This document shows, in pieces, positions 12,116 through 25,800 of a stretch of DNA of 64,000 bases. The position numbers and the translations under genes are program-made. Position 1 is the stretch's first letter, and the number at the start of each line of letters is the position of its first letter. The DNA comes from Tomocerus qinae (Eukaryota; Arthropoda; Collembola; Entomobryomorpha; Tomoceridae), in NCBI GenBank assembly GCA_020055645.1, contig CM034546.1:139769875-139833874 (forward strand), given 5' to 3'. The notes beneath the pieces are model-generated. The model was not told the origin of the DNA. It saw nothing but the letters and a program-made list of their open reading frames with translations, and searched no databases.

Positions 12116-12300
12116 CCTGAGACCTACGGGGGGTAAATCCTGAGACCGACGGGCGGTGAATCCTGAGTCCTACGGGGGGAATAAAATACCGGTCGAAGGA
12201 AGGCCGACGGGAAAATACCGGTCGAAGGAAGGCCGACGGGAAAATACCGGTCGAAGGAAGGCCGAAGGGAAAATACCGGTCGAAGGAAGACCGAGGAAAA
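12116..12300. repeat. Minisatellite inside the LTR element
   Basis: About three copies of a GAATCCTGAGACCTACGGGG-like unit are followed by four copies of a unit of about 29 bases, AAAATACCGGTCGAAGGAAG plus GCCGACGGG. Confidence 0.8.
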
Positions 12301-13582
12301 GAGTTTAGGATAAGGGCAAAGGTGCCAAACGACCTCTGAGCCAGATAGGACAAGTCGAAGTTAGTTAGTAAAAGCCTGAAGAGTATACCAGGGTAGGAAT
12401 GAGGTCTGAAAGTTTAAGTAATTCTGAGAACAACAAAGAGGATTACCACAAAGTGTCATACGTAAGGATTATTTGAAGCAAGGGATTACCCGGAATTTCA
12501 TTGGTCATTGTTTTTGTGGTTTTTGGAAATATTTTTATTTACGTGCCAATAGAACCTATAGTTAATAATAGGAATAGTTATAATAATATGAAATGTGTTT
12601 GTTTGATGTGAAGAAATGCATTATTAAAGGTGGAGAGTAAATGAAAAGTTATTTTGAGTAATGTTTGAATTTTGATAAATGAAGTTTTGAATTAATATTT
12701 TTGAATAGTAAAATGATGTAATTTTGAATTTTGTTGAAATGAAGAGTACTCCAAGAAGTAAGAAACAGTAGGTATTGAGTAAATGGTATTGTGATAAATA
12801 GAGTTTAAAGTTTTAAAACGTTTATGATTTAAAAAAGGTTTATAAAATGTGTTGTTGATGTACTAATTGGAATTTATGCTGAATTTTAGTTTGGGCGGAG
12901 TAATGATGTGTTTTACTGTCTTTTTGCTGAATGTGTCCTGTAACAATAATAGCAAGCGAAATAATGAGATTCGGTGAGATCGAGGTCTAATGACGAAAGC
13001 CGATAGCCGAGGTGGCTCCCGGGATCTATATTAAGGTCCGAGTCGAAGACACAAGCGAATTGTAAATCGACATGGAAAAGAACGAACGAGAATTTCAGCG
13101 AGTGCATTAAATTATTCTTGGAATTGATTGATATTGTATGGATTGAAATTATTTTGTTTTGTAATTATTTGGTACGAAGTAATTATAATATTGGCTGTGT
13201 TTTGGAAATTAAGGATTACGATTATGAAATATTTTGTATTGTGAATTGTAAGAAATATAGTGTCAAATGAATGGTATGTGAGTTTCATAGTGTAATTGTC
13301 TAGAGGTATTATATTATTATTTGATTTGTATTTTAAATTTTTGGTCATTTTGATTATTTAATTTGTTAAATTCACTATTATTTTAGATTATTAGAATAGT
13401 ACGAGTAATTCTGAATATTATAGAGTTAGCTAATATTATATAATGTACTGTTTAGACTGTAATTGTAACTTAAGCTTATTCAGGAATTTTTATTTGATTG
13501 TTTTGGGGTCTTTCTATCCTACCTTCTTTTTCCTGGTAGGGGGGAAAAGCTGAGGACAGCTTTAAAATAAAAATGGGGCATA

Positions 13583-13985
13583 TGTAGTAGTTGTAGAGAC
13601 TCTATTGTAGAGAGTCATAGAGTAAGTATGCTATAGCGGGTTAATGGGATATTTGAATGTTGGTCAGCCAATCCGCGAGAGTAGAAGGAACGCACATTCT
13701 CTGGGAGAATGGGTAGACTGGAGAACAGAGCGGAAAACGAGGCATTGTGTTTTTGGGCTTGAGTCGTGCGTGTTGGCTGATGGGCTTAATAAAGTGGGAT
13801 TGGATCTGGACTTCGGATTGGTTTCCTTTGTGGCATCCAGCATACGGGCATTCAAGCATACGGACATTCAAGCATACGGGCATTCAGGACGGGAAATTCA
13901 GGACAAATCGGGTATCCCTGGTTCGGTCGACTCTGACAACGTGCAGGCTTACCGTCTGAGGCGCATCCACCGGAACCATAGCACA
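13583..13985. repeat. 3' LTR (403 bp) of the non-autonomous element
   Basis: Direct repeat of 8471-8889 lacking one 16-base tandem unit. It is followed by the ATAC target duplication. Confidence 0.9.
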
Positions 13986-13989
13986 ATAC

Positions 13990-16727
13990 CTATACCTAAG
14001 CGTTTCTAAATAATTGTGTGTAAATGTAACTCCATGATTTTAAATACTTGGAATTGGAACTCCAGTAATATTTTATCGCCTACATTACATAGACAAAATG
14101 TATGAAAAAAATCCATATAAGATGTACAGAACAAAGTAATAAATTTTTTGCCCCGTATCTGTTTTGATTGGCTTCCGCACTGCCCGGTATCACCTGTCAT
14201 TGGATGAAGGGAGGAGCTTAAGGCCTTCACCGCATGTTTACGAAACCACAACCCACTGGAGCCCTTTTAGTATATAGTTTCTGTATATTTTAAGTAAGAA
14301 AAAATGTTTTTTCTTGCTTGCGAGAGTTTACACACTATAAAACAAAGGTGCCAATTAACAACTAATGTGAAATAGCAATTAACAACTAATGTGAAATAGC
14401 AATTAACAATAACTGAAATAACAAATTTATTTATTGTTTTCGACTTCTTTGTACCTGCGAATTAAAAACATGTATTTATATTACACATTACAGACCAATT
14501 AAATAAATCCATATAATTATATAATTAAGATACCAGTGCCAGCCGGGAATGGAGAAATTGAACAATATGTGAGCTTTAATAAAAACAAGACTGGAGTGTC
14601 ATGGTTGTAGTTAGGTATTCAGTATTGAGCAGGGAATATAAGTCTGGTGTCGATGACAAAGTCTGTTGGGTTTATTGATTACTAGTGGCCCCCAGTACTG
14701 TTAGACCCCCAGTATTGCTATTGGATTTTATACAAAAATTGAATCGCACAAAGAAATCTAGCGGTCAATAACAATTTATGTTAGTATAGTAGCTCCCAGC
14801 ATATATGAATCGATTTCGAAAGGTATTATAATATAGTAATAATTAATAATGCCTCCTTGGATCAAGGGAACTGACAACGCGCTAAAATTTAAATTTATCC
14901 TACCAGACATATATAGGTGGGTAAATTTTTCTCAGTCTACGATTATAGAATGGAATTCCTACGGCAGCCAAGCCCGGGGGAGTTTTTGCCAGCTTTCGAA
15001 TAAGGTGTTCCGCGAATCTGTGTGCGGGCGCAGGGAAATATCCTCCCTCAAAACACATTATAGAGCCTACCTATCTATATGTTATAAAAAGTGGGAAGGT
15101 CCCCTAGCCCCTAAGTCCCCTTAAGACAAACACCTTTTGGAATCACGCTCAGAGCATATAGTACAGATTTCAACACAGAATTACAAATTGGTGTTGCATT
15201 TGCATGTTGAATTGAATGTGAATATTTTGTATTGTATCCACACAGGCCCATTTTAACAAAAAACTTGAATATCTATGGTAGCCATTAGATCTATCTACTG
15301 GCGCCCCCGCCATGCTCTTCCATAATATAGAGAATGGTAGTAGTTGAAATGCTCATTGTAGGGGTTTTTTGCATGTTGAAATGTTAGGAGCTGGAATTAA
15401 AATTCTGTATTTCATTCGCGGTTGCGCATTGCTACAAAATGGCAACATCCATGGCATAGTACATACATAGATAGATAGTTAGATACATACAACATAGGTA
15501 CAATCATCATTATTTATATGATTATGACTCAAAATCTGCATTCCCGTAACCTCTATGTCCGATGTCGGCTACCTTTCAGCTTGGAATTCGGCTATTTTGT
15601 ACTTCGAAATTTTATATTTCTGTTAGCAACGAAAATAAAATTGGGGCTTCTCCCACTCACTTAATTGCATGAAATCTAAACCTGAAGTCTCAGTACAGAT
15701 GACATTGTACATAATAAAACTAATTAGTGAGTGATTTAGTTGAGGAGTGAGTGAAAAGTGGAAGAGTGAGTGAGGTTTAAGAGAATACTCCATTTTTACC
15801 CCCACCTCTCTCCTCTCCCTCCTCCACTTGATTCCTTTCCCTTTACCTGCAGATTCTAGGTCAATTTGGCAAAACAGTTTTATGTTCTTTGGGGATAATT
15901 TTGGAAAAGGGCTGTGGATATAGTTTGGCAAAACATGTTAATAATGAGAAAAATTGTTGCTATGAGGGATGTGATATGACTTGCATATACCTTTTCAGCC
16001 ATTACAACCACAGGAATATACTTCACCACTTTCAATTAAAGATACTGTGCATAAATCTCGTTGTGTGCAATACTACAAGTACTATTGTTCCTAGTACTTA
16101 TCTTCTTTTTCCTAGCACGTCTTACTCTAAACGAGTATCCGATATGTTAACTTATGTTATTTTATTAAATGTTTGGGAAACGTATTTTAATGTGTAATCA
16201 GCCATTCCTACGAAGAAACTGTCAGCTCAACTCAAAAAATTGTAACTCAAAAAATCCCTTGTCCCTTATGGCATAGTTACTGTACATACTATAATAAAAT
16301 ATAGTTATAGTTTTTGCCAGATTGTGAGTTTGGACAATTTGCCAAACTCTCCGACCTGTTCAAAAGCGGTCTTGCTAAGTTATCCCGAGGGGTAAAATTT
16401 GTGGCAAAAACTCTTGCCAAATTAACCTACGACCCCACCTGCATCTCTGCAACCACTGTCTTACTTTAATCTTACAGATTTTATCCCAGCATCATACCTT
16501 AATGACCTTACCCATCCCGTGTAGATGAATTGGTAAATTTCTAAAATCCACAAAATCGCTAAAAAATCGTACCTATTATATCTCGCCCTTGTTAATTATT
16601 AATTATGCCAAGGGTCGAGGATTAGAAACCACATTGGATATTTTTGAAATGTACCCGAAAGTGGAAAGTTGCAAATAGCTTTTGTGTATGTTTGTGTAAT
16701 AGACGATGGAAATTATTTTTCCGTTAA
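13990..16727. other. Intergenic stretch downstream of the kinase gene
   Basis: No gene recognised. It contains a short dispersed repeat at 14904-14955. CCAAT motifs occur at about 14164-14212 on the minus strand, with no gene attached. The 91- and 102-codon ORFs here (14849-15124, 15623-15931, 15889-16197) show no recognisable motif. Confidence 0.4.
14904..14955 (+). repeat. Dispersed repeat fragment (copy 1)
   Basis: TACCAGACATATATAGGTGG and GTAAATTTTTCTCAGTCT recur in reverse orientation at 27785-27846. Element type unknown. Confidence 0.65.
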
Positions 16728-16733
16728 TTTATT
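16728..16733 (-). promoter_or_regulatory. Putative polyadenylation signal of the adenylate kinase-like gene
   Basis: AATAAA on the minus strand about 140 bases after the TAA stop (16877-16875). Confidence 0.55.
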
Positions 16734-16874
16734 AATATGTGGATGCTGTTCAAAGTAATATGCTATAGGAAAATTGGACATAACAAATTATGAACAAACG
16801 GTCTAATTGAGTTGTAGGCAAAAGACAACAGAGTTATTAATCTCCATCCCCGGACCCTGGCTTAAGATTAAATA

Positions 16875-19800
16875 TTACAATTCGGCTATTGTGTCGGTGC
16901 TGGGCTTCCGATCATCTGCTCCGTTCACAGACAAATTCAGGTTAACAATGGAGCGGATGGTGGAGTTAAACTCCCGTTGCACTTCGATCCTCTCCTGGTC
17001 CCCATCCACCTACCCAAATTACAACCCAAGTCAAGCGCACTACAGAGTATCACCATAGGCATCAAAAAAATTTTGAAAACCAGGTTGCTCTGGGAATTGG
17101 ACATTGCATTGTCCATCTAACGCTCCACTCCAGCGCAGCCATTAGAGGTCTTATCCAAAGAAGGGGGCGTGGTTGGGCGGAGCTAAAACTGGTAATTGGG
17201 AAGTGGGCGGAGCTTGTTGGTCTGTAAAGTTTTTTGATGCCTGGTATAGCAAAGAGAATCTAGTAATAGAAAATGTATTCAATAGACTGACAATGAAGAG
17301 TCGTTTCCAGTCGTCAATGACTTTGAGGATAGGCAAAGTAATCGTTCGGTAAATCTCTAGTCTCCGCTTCACTGCATGAGGACTAACGTCATCCGCTCGT
17401 CTCTGCCAAAAAAACAACAAGCCCAACATTCCCAACCCAATTAGGGAATACAAATACTATTATCAAAAGTATAAAATAAAGACATGCCTCCTTAAGTCTG
17501 GACCCAAGGGAACGACCCAGTTCCACTTCTGAACAGTCAAGGAGAACACACACAGGACGTACCTGCAATAATTTATGGATTAGATTAATTTAGGTGTCAT
17601 ACATCAACATAACGAGTATACTAGACACATTTCAGGGATGAGTCATTTTGCAGTGGCATACAAGTAAGATCATGATTAGGATCCGATGGGAATAGGCAAT
17701 AAGGCAATGCTTCACTTATTTTTATTTGGCTATCCACCCGGATCATTGGAATGGGAGGATAGATAACTACTAGGTATAAATGGGTAGCAAATAACCAATC
17801 ATTATTAACTGTCGGCGATAATTTATGGGATTGGCTAATAATTATGACTGACTATCGTGTCCGTCCGTCTCTACCTACTCCCAATGTGGACATGCCGTAA
17901 CAGACTTACGACCCATTCGGCGTGTCCGGCGAAGTGGCCCCATGGGAACTGCCCCCCCCGGACACCTGGCCCCATGGCAAGTGGCCCTATGGATAGCTGG
18001 CACCAAGTGGGAGGAGCTTCCGTGTATAGTCCGAGCTTATCGATGAGCTCAACCTCTTAGCATGGGACTTAGCATGGGGATTTAACATGGGACTTTGCAT
18101 GGGGACTTAGCATGGGAGTGAAAATATAAGAGATCACGCAAGCTGGGAACCGATTGTAACAGACGAAGTTGACATTTTCAGCATCTACTCTACTTTACAA
18201 TATTAGAAAACTAATTTCTCGAATTTTTTTTAAAATCCACAGTTTTTGAGTTATGGCGGTTTTTACCCAAAACCTTTACGTGGGAGTAATTTCGAAACTA
18301 CTGGACCGATTTTGACGAAACCAGTGCCAAAATGATCGCATGGTTGTTCTCTACATGGGGTAATCAACACATTTTTCAAAAATCCAAAATTTTGAAAAAT
18401 TTCGAAAAAACTTCGAAAAATGATTTTGATTTGAATTTTATTCTGCATTGAGTTTATGAAGACTTGTAATGCAGTTACAAATGTTTCTAAGTCGTCTTCA
18501 ACTCATTTAAACATTTTTCGAAGTTTTTTCGAAATTTTTCAAAATGTTGGATTTTTGAAAAATGTTTTGATTACCCCATGTAGAGAACAGCCATGCGATC
18601 ATTTTAGCACTGGTTTCGTCAAAATCGGTTCAGTAGTTTCGAAATTACTCCCACGTAAAGGTTTTGGGAAAAAACCGCCATAACTCAAAAACTGCGGATT
18701 TTAAAAAAAATTCGAGAAATTCGTTTTCTAATATTGTAAAGTAGAGTAGATGCTGAAATTGTCAACTTCGTCTGTTACAATCGGTTCCCAGCCTGCGTGA
18801 TCTCTTATATTTTCACTCATGGGGATTTAGCATGGGACTTAGCATGGGGATTTAACATGGGACTTAGCATGGGGATTTAGCATGGGACTTAGCATGGGGA
18901 TTTAACATGGGACTTAGCATGGGACTTAGCATGGGGATTTAACATGGGACTTAGCATGGGGATTTAGCATGGGACTGAGCATGGGGATTTAACATGGGAC
19001 TTAGCATGGGGATTTAACATAGGACTGATCATGGGGATTTAACATGGGACTTAGCATGGGGATTTAGCATGGGACTTAGCATGGGGATGTTACATGGGAC
19101 TTAGCATGGGACTTAGCATGGGGATTTAACATGGGACTTAGCATGGGGATTTAACATGGGAGACGGTCGTAGTATGAATGCGATTCATATTCATATTCAT
19201 ATTCATATTCGTATTTATTTGAGTGCCAGAAAGTTCAAATCTTACAAGAAGAAATGTTTTAACAACAGTCAGCACTGAAGGCAAGCCAGTATCGTCACCT
19301 TACTCCCACAATCAAAGCCGATTCGTACCCAGATAAAGTTCGATAGTCAATTTATACAGACAAACATAAGTTTAATGTGTTGGAACACATAAATATTCTA
19401 AAAATTAAAGTTAATAACAACTAGTAGATAGAAGCGTACTTAAAATTATATTACGATGGCCCTTCTGAGGGCCAGTACATTGATTGGGAAAGGGATTGAT
19501 GGAAGTTAACGAGCTCATCGATAAGCTCGGACTATACACGGAAGCTCCTCCCACTTGGTGCCAGCTATCCTTAGGGCCACTTGCCATGGGGCCAGTTTCC
19601 ATGGGGCCACCTCGCCTAACACCCCCATTCGGCATTTTCTCATTCTGTCTCTCAGTAAATTAAGGACGAGGGGTAATCTGCCGCAATCCCTTAACCACTA
19701 ACGTAGATATGCCACCTAACCTAATAAAAACTAAACCAAAATAAACCTAGCTATGTAAATGTACACTCCCAGTGCCAAATCCAGCCAGTCTCAAAGAGAA

Positions 19801-22800
19801 ACATAAATTTTAATCAGAATGAAGGCAAACCTCGACTTCTTCCCTCTGCTGGGGAAGCCCTACCATGTCGATACTTAATAAATTATTGAATGCTTACTTG
19901 GAATCTCGTTTCAAAAGTGTGGATTTGTTCTTGTGTTCTTGGAAATCCGTCCACAATGACGTCTCCTTGCAGATGATTTGCAAGTACTTTGAATATCAAC
20001 TCATTGGGTACCAATTCTCCGTTGAAGATGCATTTCCTTATCGAGGCAACTTCCTCCCCACTGAAATAGTCACGACGACCCTCCACCGCCTTACGTAATT
20101 CGTTCCCTTTAAAATAATTCCAAGTTTAGATGCATTCAGTCTTATTCCACTAAATAAAATTGGCACTGCGTCAGGCATTTCTAGATTTCGGCAATTCGGC
20201 GACCAGGTCGCCCAGGAACTCTGACCTAGGACCTAGATCCACCTACTTTCTACAACTCCTTACCTTGGATCTCGAAATCTGAGGGAAAAGTTGCAAATAA
20301 TATTTCGACATCTATAATATAGTCAAGAGAAAAGGTTTTAGGTTTCGGATAACAATCTTTACGTAAACAGTCTGAGTAAAGGTATTCTCATCTTTGTGGT
20401 AAAGTTGCTATATCGCGAGAGTTGCTATGGTCTAATTGCGGTTTCAAAATAAATCCATATTTGCATGTCAGTTATCGGCGTCCTAGCAAGTTTGCGACGT
20501 TGTAACAGTTTTTGATAAGTTACCCAAGGTTACGAAGATACTTATCGGTATGAATGTTCGGTTGTTCAAACTCCAAGGTATGGATTAGTGTGGAAAGGGT
20601 GTTCGGCAATGTTTGAGTTTTACCAGTGACTGTTGTCATGGAAATTACAGTTGCCTATTATCTTGACAATTGTCTCCATTCTCCAAGTGCCTTAAGCAAT
20701 GGGATCGCCAAGTTGCGGTAGCTCTCAGTTTGCGCTAACTTTGTGACAGATTTCTGCCATGTTGTAGCAAAATCAGGGAATAAGAATCGTATTTTGTAGC
20801 AGCGCTATGGAAATTCCCTATTCCTTAAACAACGATAGCAAAGTTAAATATACCCTACGACAATGATGAGAATATCGACAATAGTAACTCCTGTGGTAAC
20901 TCAATATTTGCTTGCGATTTCCTCAATTGTTAAAGGAATAAGAATATCGGCCCAGGATATTTGGGTCATTAATCTCGAAATTTCCGACAAAAAGTTAAAA
21001 GTTTCCGAAAAATGTTTTGACAGTTCGAAATTCTGCATGGTCTAAACTTAAAAATATTTTGTAGTAGACGGATTCTAATTTTGTAGGACCTGTCACCTTG
21101 GAAAAATTCGGGAAGTCTTACCAATACTAATTTGCCGAAAAGTTCGTATTCCTGCGTTTTCAATTAGTTTCTGTTTATTAGACCCAGGACCACCTGAAAT
21201 GCACAAACTTGATTACAATCTACACATTTACTACTTATTTATAATGAGTAGTTTAACATACCGATGACCCAGATGACTCTGTTAACATCATTGTACATAC
21301 TGTTGGATAAAGGGTGGGGTTGAATCGACGGTGGTGGGGCCAACACCATGGACATTGGCACCACTGGTTCCGTCTTCGATGCTCCTTTGTTCGCTGTTTT
21401 CGTCTCCGACACAATCGTGTCTACTGTTTTAATAAAGTCCGCTACCACAGGAAATCATTCATAAAGATTAGCATGTCAAAGCTGGTGCAACTGATTCAAT
21501 AATATAATTAAGTTGGTACAACACAAATATTTATATTTTCAAAATGTTATAAAGTTATAACAGATCTACAAATTGAAAGGGAGACTCAGTCTTCTTTCAC
21601 AATCGCTGAAATGCAGACTCGCAGTATTTGTATTTCCAAAAATAAGCATATTATTTTTTGTTTGACTATTCTAAAATCTGATCGCAGATGGCTCAACAAA
21701 TTAAAATCAGCTAGTGCTGTCGCATGGAGGTCGAAAATTTTCCCAGCTTCTGACGGAAAACTGCAATGGATGAGTTGGCTATTCACGCTGCGCCCGTTAC
21801 TGTGATCACCAAATAACTTTGGACAATAAGATTAAAGAATAATAAAAGCGATAAGAAAATATAATAGGCGAGTTCGCGCTTCAGTGAGCACGAACAAAGG
21901 TGCTCAGTGCTCACTGAAGCACGAACTCCTGTATTGTTCGTGCTCACTGATGTGCGAACCCGCATATTATATTTTCTTATTGGTTTTATTATTCTTCAAT
22001 CTTATTGTCCAAGGTTATTTGGCGATCATAATAAACGAGAAACTGCGACAATTGACACAGCAGCCGACCGCGACTTTCGTTCAACCGCCTTGTGGTTTAC
22101 GCACACTGCACACGGTGGCATACGAAAGTCGGCTGCTGTGTCTATTTTTTTTATCTTCGAAGTGTTTCGTTTAACGGGCGCAGCGTGAACAACCAATTCA
22201 TCCATTGCATAAAAATTGCTTGGACTGCGCAGCGAGTCTGCTAGAGTCATAAATACGAGTTCCCCCTATTGAACACATGTAAATGTGTCAACATTCTACA
22301 ACCTCACTCAAAAGTGACAAAATATTTAAGAATAGTACCGTATACATCAGTTGGCTGCCTCTCGCCGTCCACCTAATCAAAGTCAAAACTTTGTCAATCT
22401 GTTCATGCAATAATTGGGAAACTATTCTGTTCTACAATTATCCTTTACCATAATCTATGCAATATTAAAAATCTATATGAATGTACAAAATGACAAAAAG
22501 GAAATAATTGCGGAATATTTTTTCGAAGATTAATATTATCCATATTTCCTTTCCCCTACGATTGCTACATTAAACGTTTTTACATTTTGGATTCAAATTT
22601 CAACCGATTCATTCATTAAAAATTTTCCATTGTTTTTTTTAATCATAAAAGGAAGCAGAAATGTTTTGAACGCAGTTAAATATAAATAGACATCAAATGG
22701 AATTTTTTCAATGAATTTGACGCAATCAGTGGAGTACGTATATATTACCAAAACCAAAAACCAAACTACTACTAACCAAAAATTGACTACTAATATTGGT

Positions 22801-25800
22801 CGTTTTCTTGTATTCGTAATTTTTTAGCCTTTGTTTTGTACGTCATTTAAATGAAAACTGTGTCTCTTGGGACTCCCAATCAAAATACCAATCTATATTT
22901 CTCTGGCAACATTAAAAAGCCCCGCAGACAGAAAAGAATTTTTAGGCAGGGGCACCGAGTTACAAGCACGTATCCAGAGAGGGGGCCGGGGGCCCCGCCC
23001 CCCAAAAGAATTTTCAGAAAACTACGATTTTTTTGACAAAAAAAGTCAAAAATCCAAAACATTTTGGCGCTTCGCGCAAATATATCTTTATTTTACCAAT
23101 ATATTTTGGTAGGCCCCCCTAGGTCAAATTCCTGGATACGTGCTTGCCGAGTTAGACATGCGAAACTTAGTGCGTTTTTGGACAAAAATCTATAAAAAAT
23201 GTCTTGGTTTTGGAGGGGTATCCTTAGATTAGGTTAGATTATGATAAATTAAATTAGGTTTGTAGGATGGGGCTAGTCTGACCGATATTTCTCTCTATCC
23301 ATAGTAAAAACTATTACTACATTACTATGAGAAGTTGTGACAATAAGATTGGAGAATACTAAAAACAGAAAAGAAAACATAATAGACAAAGGTGACTTCA
23401 AGGTTGAATCAGCAGCTCACGCAAGAGCGAATTCGTCCTACGTCTTATCGATGATGATTTCGATGTTTTCTTCTCCAATCTTATTTTCACAACTTCCGTG
23501 AATATAGTAATACAATTGGGTATAGACGAGAGTATATAAGCTGGTAACATGGAAGGCTTTAACAAATATTAATGCAGTAAATGTAAGATAAATCAGGCTT
23601 GAAGTGTGAAATGTTAAATGGCTTACGACAACAAGTTTCTTGAGCTGGTCGAAATATCTGCAATTTAAAACAAACTTTTAAGTAGTTTGAATAGATTGAA
23701 TTAATAATTTTGGGTTTGTTAGGAGTTAGGAATCTTACTCGGCTACAGCAAGGACATTTTTGGCATAGTTTTTCAGCTCCATTCTGGCCAATTGTAAGAC
23801 GGTGTCTCCCAACTGTGACCCGAATTCAATCTGCTTCTCAAGAATCTTGACGTGCCAATTTAGTAGAATTACTCGATCCACTCTGTGCAACTAAATCAGA
23901 TTCTATAGTAATTAAAAGTCTACCAGAAAGAGAAAGAAATACTTTAGGGAGATAATTAATTCAACCTTCTTTCCGTATTCCACGACATCCCGCATGCTGC
24001 GTGGGTAGCCCGAGATCAAATAGCAAGAGGCAGTCACTGCCATTTTCATCTCCATCATCAACACCTCCACCAGATTCTTGGCCGGCATAGAGTTAAAATC
24101 CTGCAGTCCTGCATCCACATTATTACAAATGTCAAGCCTTACGCAGCCCCTTAAGGCTTTTCTACGCATGCACTTGTTGACTACTTATCCAGGTGTCGCA
24201 TTTAAAAATCAAAAGTGCCGATGGAGAGATTGAGCTTCCTCAAGAAGTTCGTTTATTTCTCACATAGGCGCATGGGGTCAAATGAGTTTGGAGTCTTTCC
24301 AAACCTTTCCAACTGCTCCGGAGCTGTTGGAGCTGTTGGAGCTCCGGAGCTGTTGGGAGTTCAGGCGTCGTCACCCCTCCACCGCCACTTCACCTCTTAG
24401 TATATGTTACCTTTACCAGACCACTACAACGCATTAGTTGTTATATGTTGATTGTTGATAATAATTATATTTCACCTTTTGGCGGGCCGTTCTCGACGCT
24501 CTAACCTCGCAAGCGGCCGTGCGTGGAAAAGGCTCACATAATTGCAATTTTGTGGCATTTTACCTGAGCGCGGGATGGCAGGCTAAAGCCTGCCAGCAAA
24601 TCCGCGCACAGATAGCATGCCACAAAATTATTCAATTATTGATATTGATACAAGGCTCCCTCCTCCACTCCATCGTCTTGTTACACATTACACGCATTTT
24701 GTTGATGTTGTTACTCTTCATGTAATATTATTATACTAGTTTTCGTTTTCGGTGACCAGCCGAAAAATGGCTGGCTAAAATGGCCGGTCGGTTGAAATTC
24801 TTTGTTAACCAGTGGCTAAATTGTCTTAAATGGCTGGCTTAAGTGGCCCGCCGGTTGAAATTGAGAAAATCATACTTTACTAGAAGAAATTTACAAAACC
24901 ATGATATTTGGCCATTGTGGCAACTAGCCATTTTAGCCGGCTGGCTAGTCAAAATCACTTTTAGCCGGCTAAAATGGAACACTGGTACACCCACATAAAT
25001 ATATATACAGATAAATGTATTGCTTTATCAAGTCAACGATTATAATATGGAGATTCATGGGCCAAATCTGAGCTGAATGTATATTTTATAAAACTGATCC
25101 GGTTTACTGTACAGTGGTTATAGATTCTGTCCGAAAGTTTACTTTTATTCGAAAACTAACAAAATTTGAATGAATCTAAAATTTTTCATAAAGAATTTCA
25201 ACCAACCGGCTAGCCAATTTAGCCAGCCAATTTATCCGATCAGCCGGCTAGTCACTGAGCACTGGGTGGCGAACCCATGAACAGTGTTCCATTTTAGCCT
25301 GCTAAAAATGATTTTGACCAGCCAGCCGGCTAAAGTGACTGAAATGGCTAGTGGCCAAAATGGCCAAAAATCATGGATTTTTAAATTTCCCGCCAAATCA
25401 AGGATGATTTTCTCAGTTCACATAGCCCTATTTGACTGTTTTTGGTCATTTCAGCCATTTCGACCATTTTAGCCTCTGCCTAACCAAGAATTTCAACAAG
25501 CCGGCTGGCCATTTTAGCCAGCCATTTTAACCAACCAGACGGCTGGTCATCAAACACTGCCTAGGAATACCAAGAATGCAAAATGCAGCAAGCAAAGGTA
25601 TTATTAGCTGTTGTTGTTGATATGCAATGCATATCAGAAGTTCAGATAAGAGTTAAGATTTTGCACCATTGGTTAGACCCGCTCAATCACCATAAAAACC
25701 GTGAATGTAGCAAGTAGCAATGTAGCTCTAGCTGGTGATGTAGAGGTGCAATGCAATGTACATGGAAGTGCCTAGCTTAGGTAGCCTACCACCTACACAC

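Larger units (their letters stand above)
8471..13985. mobile_element. Non-autonomous LTR retrotransposon (LARD-like), 5.5 kb
   Basis: Two direct LTRs, 8471-8889 and 13583-13985, both start TGTAGTAGTTG and end CATAGCACA. They are flanked by the 4-bp duplication ATAC (8467-8470 and 13986-13989). By eye the LTRs differ by one 16-base tandem unit and about one substitution (GTCGTAGAG against GTCATAGAG), so the insertion is young. The 4.7 kb interior has no gag-pol reading frame; the longest ORFs are under about 90 codons without motifs. A purine-rich tract (GGTAGGGGGGAAAAGC at about 13536, and AAAATAAAAATGGGGCA directly before the 3' LTR) fits a polypurine tract. No convincing tRNA primer site was found after the 5' LTR. 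The 4-bp duplication fits the Ty3/gypsy type, but without pol the superfamily is open. Confidence 0.88.
17922..19623. mobile_element. Composite foldback element with about 10-bp target duplication
   Basis: Inverted arms 17922-18050 and 19511-19623 (both contain CGGACTATACACGGAAGCTC in inverted orientation) are flanked by the direct repeat CCCATTCGGC at 17912-17921 and 19624-19633. A 9-10-bp duplication with long terminal inverted repeats suggests a Mutator-like foldback. Inside are a second foldback (18116-18818), a minisatellite and a LINE 3' end. It sits in an intron of the adenylate kinase-like gene. Confidence 0.75.
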
